A stretch of 64,000 bases of DNA from Streptomyces paludis (GCF_003344965.1 NZ_CP031194.1:992001-1056000); one strand, 5' to 3'; positions 41,792 through 49,667 are shown, numbered from the stretch's first letter. Notes: generated from the letters alone by a model not told the origin. Numbers and translations: made by a program.

Positions 41792-42955
41792 TCAGTAGCG
41801 GGCGGCGAGCAGGGTGCCGCCGAGCAGCAGCGCCCAGAGCAGGAAGTTGACGACCATGGCGCGGTCGCGCAGCAGGATGCGGGTCGGCTCGCCGCCGTCG
41901 CCGTCGACATGCAGCAGTTGCAGATAGCGGGCCATGGCGAAGAGCGCGAACGGCGCCGAACCGAGAATCGCCAGGTCGGTGTGCGGAGCGCCGACCGACT
42001 CCTCCAGGTTGAGCAGGAAGGTGATGACGGTGACCCCGGCGCACAGCGCGATCAGATGGTCGAGGAACGGGACGGAGTAGCCGCGCAGGGAAGGACGGTG
42101 GGAGACACCCCCGGCCGTCATCTCGTGCCGGCGTTTGCCCAGGACGAACACCAGGCAGAGCGAGAACACCGAGACCAGCATCCAGCCGCGGACCGCCGTA
42201 CCGCCGGCCAGATGGCCCTGGACCACGCGGAGGGCGAATCCGATGGCCACGATGAAGACGTCCAGCAGGGGAACGTGCTTCAGCCCGCGGCTGTAGGCGA
42301 GGTTGAGGGCGAGATAGACGGCGATCGGCCACCAGTCGGTGACGGGGCCGTACAGCGCCGCCGCCGTCAGCAACAGCGCGAGCCCGGTGCCGAGGGCGAG
42401 GGCGGCGGACACACTCACCTGCCCCGAGGCGATCGGACGGTGGCGCTTGTCGGGGTGCAGCCGGTCGCGGTGCCGGTCGGAGAGATCGTTCAGTACGTAC
42501 ACCAGGGACGAAGCGAGGGTGAACAGCAGGACGGCCCAGGCGGTGCGGGCCGCCAGCCCCTGCGGCGCCGTCTGCGCGTCGAGCAGCGCGAGCGGCACCA
42601 CCAGCAGGTTCTTCGGCAGCTGCCCCGGGCGTACGAGGGACAGCAGCGCCCGCGGCAGGCTCCGGGAGGGGCGGGGGCGGGGCGGGGGCTCCGTGGGCGG
42701 AGCGGTGTTACGGGGCCGGGTGTCGCCGGTCCGGGTGTCGTCCTCGGTCCGGTCGTGGACCGTCACGTCATGGACCGTCAGGTCGTCGCGAGGCCGGTCA
42801 CGTAACCGCCGGGGCGGCGGCGCGTCGGGCAGAGCGGCGTTGAGGGCGGTGGTGTCGAGGGAGCTGGTATCGAGGGTGGTGGTGTCGAGGGGGCTGGTGT
42901 CGAGGCTGGTCTTGAGGGGGCTGGTGTCGAGGGGCTGGTCGGCACTCGTCGTCAC
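41792..42955 (-). CDS. UbiA prenyltransferase, decaprenyl-phosphate phosphoribosyltransferase-like (TTA codon)
   Basis: 387 residues from GTG 42955 (GGGAG 6 nt upstream). About 95 N-terminal residues are low-complexity, with repeated LDTS/LDTT units and a charged stretch; codon 51 (42805-42803) is TTA. Nine or so membrane helices follow, with the UbiA motifs NDLSDRHRDR and HPDKRHRPIASG and a second Asp motif near LNLAYSRGLKHVPLLDV. The HPxKRxRPIASG form is typical of enzymes that join PRPP to polyprenyl phosphate (Rv3806c-like), the first step toward polyprenyl-phosphate pentoses. A different acceptor is possible. Confidence 0.88.
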   Translation of the reverse strand: MTTSADQPLDTSPLKTSLDTSPLDTTTLDTSSLDTTALNAALPDAPPPRRLRDRPRDDLTVHDVTVHDRTEDDTRTGDTRPRNTAPPTEPPPRPRPSRSLPRALLSLVRPGQLPKNLLVVPLALLDAQTAPQGLAARTAWAVLLFTLASSLVYVLNDLSDRHRDRLHPDKRHRPIASGQVSVSAALALGTGLALLLTAAALYGPVTDWWPIAVYLALNLAYSRGLKHVPLLDVFIVAIGFALRVVQGHLAGGTAVRGWMLVSVFSLCLVFVLGKRRHEMTAGGVSHRPSLRGYSVPFLDHLIALCAGVTVITFLLNLEESVGAPHTDLAILGSAPFALFAMARYLQLLHVDGDGGEPTRILLRDRAMVVNFLLWALLLGGTLLAARY

Positions 42956-42968
42956 GTCGGTCTCCCGG

Positions 42969-44012
42969 TCAGAAGAAGGCTTTGGCCAGGCCCAGCGCGC
43001 CCTGTTTCCACGGCTCTTGGCTGGTCCGGCCCGTGGACGCGGTCGCTTCGGAGGTGGTTCTGGTGGTGCGCCACCACGCGTAGGTCTGGAGAATGGCGTC
43101 CCTGTTGGAGTGGCGGGGCGACCAGCCGAGCACCTTCTGCGCCTTGTCGATGCTGACGTAGGAGTCCGCGCGCAGCTTGTGCACCAGCCGGCCGTACACC
43201 GGGGAGAGCCTGAGCCGGCTCAGCAGATCGAGGGTCAGGACCGCGGGCGCGGCGGGTACGGAGATCACCCGCTTGCCGTGTCCGGCGGCGTCCAGTACGG
43301 CCTGGAAGTCCTCGCGCAGGGTGCCGAACTCGGCCGCCGCCAGATTGAACGTGTCGTCGGCGGCCTCCGCCGGCGCGGCGAGCGTGGTGGCGACGGCGTC
43401 GACCAGATCGTCGACCGAGAACATCTGGATACGGACGTCCCCCCGCCCGAGGACCGGGAAGTTGCGGCCCTCCTCCGCCCATTCGAAGAGCATGGCGAAC
43501 AGCCCCATCCGGCCGGGTCCCACGAAGGTCTTGGGCCGCAGGACGGGAACGCACAGTCCGCGGGCGCGGAACTCCTCGGCGACCTCCTCCGCCCCGGCCT
43601 TGGCCCTGCTGTAGGCGTCGACCGGACTGCGCGGATAGTCCTCCGTGGTCGGGACCGTGTCCGGCAGCCCGTACACCGCCGTGGAGGAGATGTGCACCGC
43701 GCGTTCCAGCCCGGCGTCGGCGGCGGCCCGCAGGACTGTCCGGGTGCCGTCGACGATGATCGAGCGGATCTCGGCCTCCGGGTAGCTGGGCAGCGCCGCC
43801 GCGGTGTGCACCACCGCGTCGGCCCCGGCCAGTGCGGCCCGTACGCGGTCCAAGTCCCGTATGTCCGCGGTCAGATGGTCCACGCCGGGCACCCGCTCGG
43901 CGGGCGGCCGTACATCGAGACTGCGTACCCGGGTCCCGGCCGCGGCCAGCGACCTGACCAGATTCCCGCCCAGCATGCCGCTGCCGCCCGTCACCACCAC
44001 GGTCCTCACCAC
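42969..44012 (-). CDS. NAD-dependent epimerase/dehydratase (extended SDR)
   Basis: 347 residues. GTG 44012 overlaps the aminotransferase stop by 7 bp (GTG 44009 also possible). Motifs: RTVVVTGGSGMLGGNLVRSL (NAD binding), HISSTAVYGLPDTVP and DAYSRAKAGAEEVAEEF (catalytic YSRAK). PVLRPKTFVGPGRMGLF and QMFSVDDLVDAV are typical of sugar or steroid-type extended SDRs. It could oxidise or epimerise the pentose made by the adjacent prenyltransferase, or act on an NDP-sugar. Confidence 0.9.
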   Translation of the reverse strand: MVRTVVVTGGSGMLGGNLVRSLAAAGTRVRSLDVRPPAERVPGVDHLTADIRDLDRVRAALAGADAVVHTAAALPSYPEAEIRSIIVDGTRTVLRAAADAGLERAVHISSTAVYGLPDTVPTTEDYPRSPVDAYSRAKAGAEEVAEEFRARGLCVPVLRPKTFVGPGRMGLFAMLFEWAEEGRNFPVLGRGDVRIQMFSVDDLVDAVATTLAAPAEAADDTFNLAAAEFGTLREDFQAVLDAAGHGKRVISVPAAPAVLTLDLLSRLRLSPVYGRLVHKLRADSYVSIDKAQKVLGWSPRHSNRDAILQTYAWWRTTRTTSEATASTGRTSQEPWKQGALGLAKAFF

Positions 44013-45433
44013 AGCGACGACACCTTCTCGCGGACGAAGCGGGTGACCAGACGGGGCAGTCCGACGGCGAGGGTGCGCTCCAGGCGCTCCAGGAAGATCT
44101 CCACCTCGTCCGGGGTGGCGACCAGGGGCGGGCCGACGACCAGCGGGTTCTTGCCGTTGAGTGTGTAGTAGGCGTAGATGTCGTGGTCCTGGTACAGCGC
44201 GTTGATGACGGCGCAGGTGACCACCTTCGTACCGAACTGCGGGTCCTTGGCCAGCCCGCCGGGGGCCAGTTTGGCGACGAGGTCGAGGATGCCGGGGCTG
44301 CCCAGGAAGGCGCCCCACAGCGCGCCGGCGCCGCGTACGTCCGTGACGATGTCGGAGTGCTCCTTGGCGATCCGTTCGAGGCCGGGGCCGAGGACGCTCT
44401 CGATCGCCCTGGCGCGCGCCGGGAAGTCCTCCTCCACGGCGATGTTGATCGCCTCGATGGCGGTGGCGCACTCCTCGCCGAACCCGTAGTAGGTGGTGCT
44501 GGTGCTCTGGAGCAGCGCGTCCCGCAGATTGTCGTACGCCTTGCGGAAGACCGGCCGGCGGGCCACGTACGCGGAGATGGAGGACTTGCCGCCGCCGAAG
44601 GACTTCGATGTCGTCACCACATCGGGTATGAGCCCGGGGTAGCGCATGAAGTAGAACATCGTGCCGGTCTTGCCCCAGCCGCTGTAGATCTCGTCGAAGA
44701 TGAGGATGATGTCCTCCTTCGTGCACAACTCCCGCACTCCGCGCAGGAACTCCTCCGAGCACCACCGGATGGTGGAGGCGCTGAACGGTTCGATGAGCAG
44801 GGCGTAGACATCGGCCCGGCCCTTGCTGTCGCGGGTCGCGTCCACGGCGGCCCGTACGGAGTCCAGATCGTCGTAGGTGAAGGTGGAGACACCGGGGATC
44901 CCGGGAAAGGCGAAGTGGTTCTGCGCGCCGCCGGTGAGGCTGCCCGAGCCGAGGAGCTTGCCGTGGAAGCTGATGTCGCTGCGGAGCACACTGTTGCGTT
45001 TGCCGCCGTGGTACTTGTACGCGAGCTTCACCGCGCCCTCGACGGCCTCCGCGCCCGAGTTGGGCAGGAAGGACATGTCCAGGTCGCCCGGGAGGACGGC
45101 GGCCAGATTGTGGGACAGCGCGGCCAGGTAGGGGGAGAAGTAGGTCTTGTGGACCTCCATCCGCCCGTTCTCGGCGAACCGTCGGCGGGCTTCGAGGATC
45201 CGTGGGTGGTTGTGGCCGTGGTTGAGGACGCCGACACCTCCGGTGAAGTCCAGGATCCGGCGGCCGTCCTTCGTATGGACGTACGCGCCCTCGGCCCGGT
45301 CGACCAGTTCCCGGCCGAAGCCGAAGGAGGTCATCAGGGACACCTGGCTCTTGTTCACGTACTGGCGGTACAGGTCGTGCACTTGGCCGACGGACATGGC
45401 TTCGGCGTCGTCGATGCTCAGGAGTTCTGTCAT
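44006..45433 (-). CDS. Class III PLP-dependent aminotransferase
   Basis: 475 residues; ATG 45433 overlaps the upstream stop (ATGA). Fold type I, class III: NSGAEAVEGAVKLAYKYHG (PLP phosphate site), IFDEIYSGWGKTGTMFYF (Asp for the pyridine N) and VVTTSKSFGGGKSSISAY (PLP lysine in TSKSFGGG). The MSVGQVHDLYRQYVNKSQ N-terminus and KVVTCAVINALYQ C-terminus are not those of ArgD or GabT. Substrate unknown. In this setting an amino group might be placed on a lipid-linked carbonyl sugar; it could also supply an amine building block. Confidence 0.9.
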   Translation of the reverse strand: MTELLSIDDAEAMSVGQVHDLYRQYVNKSQVSLMTSFGFGRELVDRAEGAYVHTKDGRRILDFTGGVGVLNHGHNHPRILEARRRFAENGRMEVHKTYFSPYLAALSHNLAAVLPGDLDMSFLPNSGAEAVEGAVKLAYKYHGGKRNSVLRSDISFHGKLLGSGSLTGGAQNHFAFPGIPGVSTFTYDDLDSVRAAVDATRDSKGRADVYALLIEPFSASTIRWCSEEFLRGVRELCTKEDIILIFDEIYSGWGKTGTMFYFMRYPGLIPDVVTTSKSFGGGKSSISAYVARRPVFRKAYDNLRDALLQSTSTTYYGFGEECATAIEAINIAVEEDFPARARAIESVLGPGLERIAKEHSDIVTDVRGAGALWGAFLGSPGILDLVAKLAPGGLAKDPQFGTKVVTCAVINALYQDHDIYAYYTLNGKNPLVVGPPLVATPDEVEIFLERLERTLAVGLPRLVTRFVREKVSSLW

Positions 45434-46476
45434 GCGATGGTCCCCTTTCGGAGGGAGGCGGTAAGGACCCGGCGGTCGCGGAGCGCGACCCCACCCAGGG
45501 CGGTGCCCGAGGTGACGAGTTCGGCGACGAGCGTGAGCACCCTGCTGCCGAGGGCGGTGGCGATGGCGGCGGGCAGCGGCAGGACGGAGGCGAGGGCGGG
45601 CACCAGCAGCAGTTCGCGGACGCCGACGCCATCGGGTGCGAACACCACGAGCGTCCCGGCCACGGTGGCGAGGGCGAACCCCCCGACCGAGGCGGTCAGC
45701 GCGGGCAGCGGCGCGGCGCCGAGCAGCACCGCGAGCACCCAGACATGCAGGCCCGACAGCACCCAGGCGACCGTCTGGTACGCGACGGCCCGGCGCAGGG
45801 CGCCCGGCCGGCCGGGGGACGGCGGTGGCGGCGGCCGGCGGCCGATCCGGGCGGCGAGCCCGGCCAGCCCGTGGATCAGCTCGGGCCGGGCCACGAGAAC
45901 CGCCAGCGGAACCAGGGGCAGCAGCAGCCACCACACTCCGTGGGGCAGCAGCGCCGGCGCGACCAGCATGCCGACCAGACCGCCCGTGAGCAGGACGACG
46001 ACCAGGTTGACCAGGTACGTCCCGGCCATCTGGGCCTTGGTGGCGCCGGCCCGCTCGCCCATCCGGATCTGCGCGATCAGCCCCCAGACCCGGCCCGGCA
46101 CGAACTTGCCCAGGAAGCCGACGAAGAACATCCGTATCCCGGTGCCGGTGGGTACGGGGAGCGCGATCGCCGACAGCGTCAGCAGCCAGGAGCGGGTGCC
46201 GCACAGCAGGCCCGCCGCGCTGATCACAACGGCGCCGAGCAGCGCCGCGGCCGAACCGCCGTGGAACAGCCCGGCGAGCACGGACCAGTCCTGTCCGCGC
46301 AGGGCGAGACAGATACCGGCCACCACCGCCACCGCGAAGAGCGCGGCCAGCGAGCGGCGCCACACCGCGCTCGGCACGCGGGTCTTCTTGTAGGGGGTCT
46401 TCGTGCAGGGGGAGCCGGGAACAGGGACGAGAACCGGCACTGCCGTCTTTTCCGTGGTCATGTGGGGGTCCGTCAT
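45430..46476 (-). CDS. LPG-synthase-TM (UPF0104/AglD-like) membrane protein
   Basis: 348 residues, about eight hydrophobic helices after a 35-residue cytoplasmic tail. RMFFVGFLGKFVPGRVWGLIAQIRMGERAG (FLGKFVPGRVWG core) and VFAPDGVGVRELLLVPAL (PDGVGVRE) are hallmarks of the lysylphosphatidylglycerol synthetase membrane-domain family. It lacks the soluble aminoacyl-transferase domain, so it is a stand-alone membrane half, of the kind proposed to flip or transfer lipid-linked substrates. ATG 46476 or 46461 may be used; neither has a strong ribosome binding site. First gene of the nine-gene run. Confidence 0.9.
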   Translation of the reverse strand: MTDPHMTTEKTAVPVLVPVPGSPCTKTPYKKTRVPSAVWRRSLAALFAVAVVAGICLALRGQDWSVLAGLFHGGSAAALLGAVVISAAGLLCGTRSWLLTLSAIALPVPTGTGIRMFFVGFLGKFVPGRVWGLIAQIRMGERAGATKAQMAGTYLVNLVVVLLTGGLVGMLVAPALLPHGVWWLLLPLVPLAVLVARPELIHGLAGLAARIGRRPPPPPSPGRPGALRRAVAYQTVAWVLSGLHVWVLAVLLGAAPLPALTASVGGFALATVAGTLVVFAPDGVGVRELLLVPALASVLPLPAAIATALGSRVLTLVAELVTSGTALGGVALRDRRVLTASLRKGTIA

Positions 46477-46830
46477 GTGAGGTCCGATGCTTTACGGCGG
46501 GCGAGGCAGGCGGGACGGGCGAGGCGGATACGGACGGTGGGGCGGAGGCACGGACCGCACGCTACGGACCCGCCACGGCCGGGCGGGAGTAGCGACCGCC
46601 GATCCCGCCGGGGTTGTCGGCGAAGGTGGAAGACGGGGCTACGACCATGGGCGTACCGGGGTGCAGGGCGTCGTGTACGCATGGCTACGCGTGGGCCGGC
46701 ATACCGATTCGCCCCTGATCCATTCCGGTTCCGCCGTCACGGCCCTCACTCGGGCGCCGCCCGCCGTTTACAGAGCGTTGATCTCCGAGCCTGGCGGAAG
46801 GCAGGGGGAGGGCTTAATCTGACGACCGGC

Positions 46831-46874
46831 GAATTGCGCTCGCTTTGCGCTCGCTTTGTGTTCGGTTTGCGCTC
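46831..46874 (+). promoter_or_regulatory. Four tandem 11-bp direct repeats (consensus GSTTTGCGCTC)
   Basis: Units start at 46831, 46842, 46853 and 46864 with no gaps. Units 2 and 4 differ by one base; unit 1 begins GAA and unit 3 ends GTGTTC. The 11-bp period puts every unit on the same DNA face. Such arrays are the binding sites of SARP activators and of PhoP-type response regulators in Streptomyces. The array ends 13 bp before a possible -10 (CAGAGT, 46888), which suits an activator at the -35 position of the histidine kinase gene. Confidence 0.75.
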
Positions 46875-46931
46875 AAATCCTTAGCGGCAGAGTCCGTATC
46901 TGCGGCGAATTGGATGTCCGGGGCATAAGTT

Positions 46932-46945
46932 TGGGAGCGCTCCCA
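46932..46945. promoter_or_regulatory. CebR-box palindrome TGGGAGCGCTCCCA
   Basis: A perfect 14-bp palindrome identical to the consensus operator of CebR, the LacI-family repressor released by cellobiose/cellotriose in Streptomyces. It lies 31-43 bp before the kinase start, inside the probable leader and just downstream of the 11-bp repeat array. A repressor here would block transcription of the two-component genes. Confidence 0.8.
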
Positions 46946-46987
46946 CACTTGTGCGAGCTGAGAGGGATTCGTCAATTGTCCGCTTTG

Positions 46988-48022
46988 ATGGCACACACCG
47001 ACCCGAACCGCGGTTCCGCCGTCCATCAGGAGATCGATACCTCGATCCGCCGAGCGCTGCGCCGCGCGGGCCTGGAGCCGGCCATCCGGCCCGAGGCCGT
47101 CGATGAACTCACCGTCCACGCCTGCGCCCTCTTCGACGAAGTCATCGCCGTCGCCGAGACCGGCGGCCCGCTCGGCATGGTCACCGCCGGTGGCGCCGAG
47201 TGGAGTCAACCGGACATGGACTGGGCGCTGTTACTCCGGGCAGGAACCACACTCTTCGAGGTGGTACTGCCCATAGCCCTCCGCGAGCTGGCCCCTCCGG
47301 ACAGCGCCGCCGCCAGCCGGGTCAGCGCACTGCTCCACCGCGGGATCACGGCCCTCGTCGTCCGCGGTTCCCTGACCGAGCCGCCCTCCCCGCGCGAGCT
47401 GATCCTCAGTTCGCGGCGGGACGAACGCCGCCGTATGGCACGGGAGTTGCACGACCGGGTGCTGCACGGCATCGGCCTGGCCCTGCACAGCCTCGACCTG
47501 CACCGATACCACGCGGAGTCCTCCCCCGTACTGGCCCGCGACAAGGTGGACTCGGCGATCGACCAGCTCTGTCAGGCCGTGCACACCCTCCAGCAGTTCT
47601 CCGGGGAACTGCGCCGGTCGGTGGGGCCCGGCGATCTGGAGCCGGCGCTGCGCTCCTATCTGGCGGACCATGTCGAACCGTCGGTGGAGGTGGCGATGCG
47701 TACGAGAGGGAATCTCGCCTCGCTCCCCGCGGACATCGGCGAGGAGGTCTATCTGATCGTGCGCGAGGCCGCCCGCAACGCGGTGCGCCACGCCTCGCCC
47801 GTCCAGCTGGACATCGCCGTCGAGGTGAACGACCGGACGATACGCGCGACGGTGACGGACGACGGTTGCGGCACCGACGCCGACGCCTCCCGGCCCGGCG
47901 GCGGCCTGTCCTCCATGCGGGAGCGCGCCCTGCTCCTGCGCGGGCAGTTCGTCTGGACCAGCGCGCCCGGCGCCGGCACCCTGGTCGCGGTGCGGGTCCC
48001 GCTCGGGGAGAACCGCCGATGA
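46988..48022 (+). CDS. Cytoplasmic NarL-type sensor histidine kinase (TTA codon)
   Basis: 344 residues from ATG 46988. A TTG at 46976 is better spaced from GAGAGGG, so the true start is uncertain. There are no membrane helices. An N-terminal all-helical sensor region of unknown type (about 1-140) is followed by HisKA_3 with RMARELHDRVLHGIGLALHS (phospho-His in ELHDR, about residue 155). The HATPase has VREAARNAVRHAS (N box) and VTDDGCG (G1). Codon TTA at 47231-47233 makes translation depend on the bldA tRNA. Stop overlaps the response regulator start (ATGA). Confidence 0.92.
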   Translation: MAHTDPNRGSAVHQEIDTSIRRALRRAGLEPAIRPEAVDELTVHACALFDEVIAVAETGGPLGMVTAGGAEWSQPDMDWALLLRAGTTLFEVVLPIALRELAPPDSAAASRVSALLHRGITALVVRGSLTEPPSPRELILSSRRDERRRMARELHDRVLHGIGLALHSLDLHRYHAESSPVLARDKVDSAIDQLCQAVHTLQQFSGELRRSVGPGDLEPALRSYLADHVEPSVEVAMRTRGNLASLPADIGEEVYLIVREAARNAVRHASPVQLDIAVEVNDRTIRATVTDDGCGTDADASRPGGGLSSMRERALLLRGQFVWTSAPGAGTLVAVRVPLGENRR

Positions 48023-48723
48023 GTGTCCCGCCGGACCCGCCCGCGGTCCGTATCTGCCTCGCCGACGATCACACCCTGATGCGCGACGGTCTCAAGGAAG
48101 TCCTCCACACCGCCCCGGGATTCACCGTGGTGGGTGAGGCGTCCACCGGCACCGAGGCCATGGCGCTCGTGGGACGGCTCCGTCCCGATGTGCTCCTCCT
48201 GGATGTCGAGATGCCCGGCCCGCATCCCGCCGAGACCATCCAGCAGGTCGCCCGGATCGCTCCGGAAACCGCGGTGCTCGTCCTGACGATGCATGACGAT
48301 CCGCACATGGTGCAGGAGCTGCTGGAGGCGGGGGCCTCCGGCTATCTGCTCAAGTCCATCCTCCGGGAGGAACTGATCGCCGCCGTCGGCTCGGTGGCGC
48401 ACCGTACCTCCGGCAGCGTGGTGCTGATCGTCTCCCGCCGTACGGTGGGGCAGTTGCACCGGCAGAAGCCGCGCGACCGCAAGACTCAGTTGACGGACCG
48501 TGAGCTGGTGCTGCTGCGGCTGGTCGCGGAGGCCCTGAGCAACGCCCAGATCGCGGCGCGGCTCTTCATCACGGAGGCCACGGTCAAACGGCATCTCACC
48601 AACGTGTACGCGAAGCTGGGGGCGGTGTCCCGGGTGGACGCGCTGCGCAAGGCCACCGCGGCCGGGCTGATCGGCGACGGGAGACCGGGCCACGCCGGGC
48701 CGCTGCACGGCGCCCCTCCGTGA
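48019..48723 (+). CDS. LuxR/NarL-family response regulator
   Basis: 234 residues: receiver domain (about 8-125) with DDHTLMRDG, phospho-acceptor in LLLDVEMPGP, and the Thr/Lys switch residues in LTMHDD and LLKSILREE. The C-terminal LuxR helix-turn-helix (about 160-220) reads LTDRELVLLRLVAEALSNAQIA then TEATVKRHLTNVYAKLG. Coupled to the histidine kinase. The obvious candidate target is the divergent nine-gene run and its own promoter. It converges with the SDR gene, 33 bp apart. Confidence 0.95.
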   Translation: MSVPPDPPAVRICLADDHTLMRDGLKEVLHTAPGFTVVGEASTGTEAMALVGRLRPDVLLLDVEMPGPHPAETIQQVARIAPETAVLVLTMHDDPHMVQELLEAGASGYLLKSILREELIAAVGSVAHRTSGSVVLIVSRRTVGQLHRQKPRDRKTQLTDRELVLLRLVAEALSNAQIAARLFITEATVKRHLTNVYAKLGAVSRVDALRKATAAGLIGDGRPGHAGPLHGAPP

Positions 48724-48756
48724 CCTGCCGTACGGCCGGGGCGCGCGGAGCACCGG

Positions 48757-49563
48757 TCAGGAGCCGCCGCTCGCCCCTCTCTCCGCGCTCTCCCCGCCCT
48801 CCCACTTCCGCTGCACCCTGTTCATCGAGTCGAGCCAGCGCTCGGGGTCATCGGCGCGCGCCCGGTAGAGTCCGGCGGCCTCGGGGTGCGGCAGGACGAG
48901 GAACCGGTCCTCCGCCATGGCCGTGAACAGGGCGTCGGCGACGGCCTCCGGCTCGATGGCGGTGCGCGCGAGGACCAGCTCCCCGGCGCTGCCCGTCGCG
49001 GCGAGCATGTCCGTACGTACGCCCTGCGGGCAGATCGCGTGGACCTTGAGGCCGCGGTGCCGGTAGGTCAGCGAGAGCCACTCCGCGTACGCCAGCGCGC
49101 CGTGCTTGGTGACGCTGTAGGCGGGCTCACCGATCATCGTGAGCAGTCCGGCGGCCGATACGGTGGAGACGAACCGGCCGGCACCGCGCTCCAGCCAGCC
49201 GGGGATCAGCTCCCGGCTCGCCCGTACGTGCGCCATCACATTGACGTCCCACGCGGTCGACCAGACGTCGTCGCCGGGCAGCTCGTGGCCGGGCGGGAAG
49301 CCGACCCCGGCGTTGGCGCAGTAGATGTCGACCGCGCCGCCGAGCGCGGCGCGGGCGTCCCCGACGATCAGCGAGGCGTCCCCGGGGACCGCGACGGCCC
49401 CTATCGCGTCGGCGACGGCCGCGGCCTTCGCCGCGTTCAGGTCGTTGACCACCACCCGGGCGCCCTCGGCGGCGAACCGCCGCGCGAGCGCGGCGCCGAT
49501 CCCGCCCCCGGCCCCCGTGACCACCACTCCGGCACCGCGCACCGTATTCAGCACCGTATTCAT
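48757..49563 (-). CDS. SDR-family oxidoreductase
   Basis: 268 residues. Classical SDR: VVVTGAGGGIGAALARRFA (cofactor), NAGVGFPPG, STVSAAGLLT and YSVTKHGALAYAEWL (catalytic Tyr-x3-Lys, about residue 157). NAD(P)-dependent alcohol/ketone dehydrogenase of unknown substrate. No ribosome binding site precedes ATG 49563. The palindromic GACTAACCAGTC lies 7 bp upstream, so the mRNA may be leaderless. The operator resembles the one at 33031, suggesting control by the same TetR and a role in acyl catabolism. Confidence 0.92.
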   Translation of the reverse strand: MNTVLNTVRGAGVVVTGAGGGIGAALARRFAAEGARVVVNDLNAAKAAAVADAIGAVAVPGDASLIVGDARAALGGAVDIYCANAGVGFPPGHELPGDDVWSTAWDVNVMAHVRASRELIPGWLERGAGRFVSTVSAAGLLTMIGEPAYSVTKHGALAYAEWLSLTYRHRGLKVHAICPQGVRTDMLAATGSAGELVLARTAIEPEAVADALFTAMAEDRFLVLPHPEAAGLYRARADDPERWLDSMNRVQRKWEGGESAERGASGGS

Positions 49564-49568
49564 ACGGA

Positions 49569-49586
49569 CAGACTAACCAGTCGGTA
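49569..49586 (-). promoter_or_regulatory. TetR-type operator at the SDR start
   Basis: Read on the minus strand, TACCGACTGGTTAGTCTG shares TACCGACTGGT with the 33031 site and carries the inverted repeat GACT-GGTT-AGTC. It ends 5 bp before the SDR ATG, where it would overlap the transcription start. Confidence 0.55.
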
Positions 49587-49667
49587 TGGAGCGGGGAAGA
49601 TACCCGCAGAGCACCGGTCGGAGCACCGATCGGAGCGTCGATCACCGAGGCAAACGGAGGTGGCGGA

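Larger units (their letters stand above)
46477..46987. other. Regulatory gap between the minus-strand cluster and the two-component genes
   Basis: About 510 bp with no gene that I can support. It contains the four 11-bp direct repeats (46831-46874), the CebR-type palindrome (46932-46945), TTAATCT near 46814 and CAGAGT at 46888-46893, a possible -10 box. The right-hand 200 bp are distinctly A+T-richer than the flanks. Confidence 0.6.
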
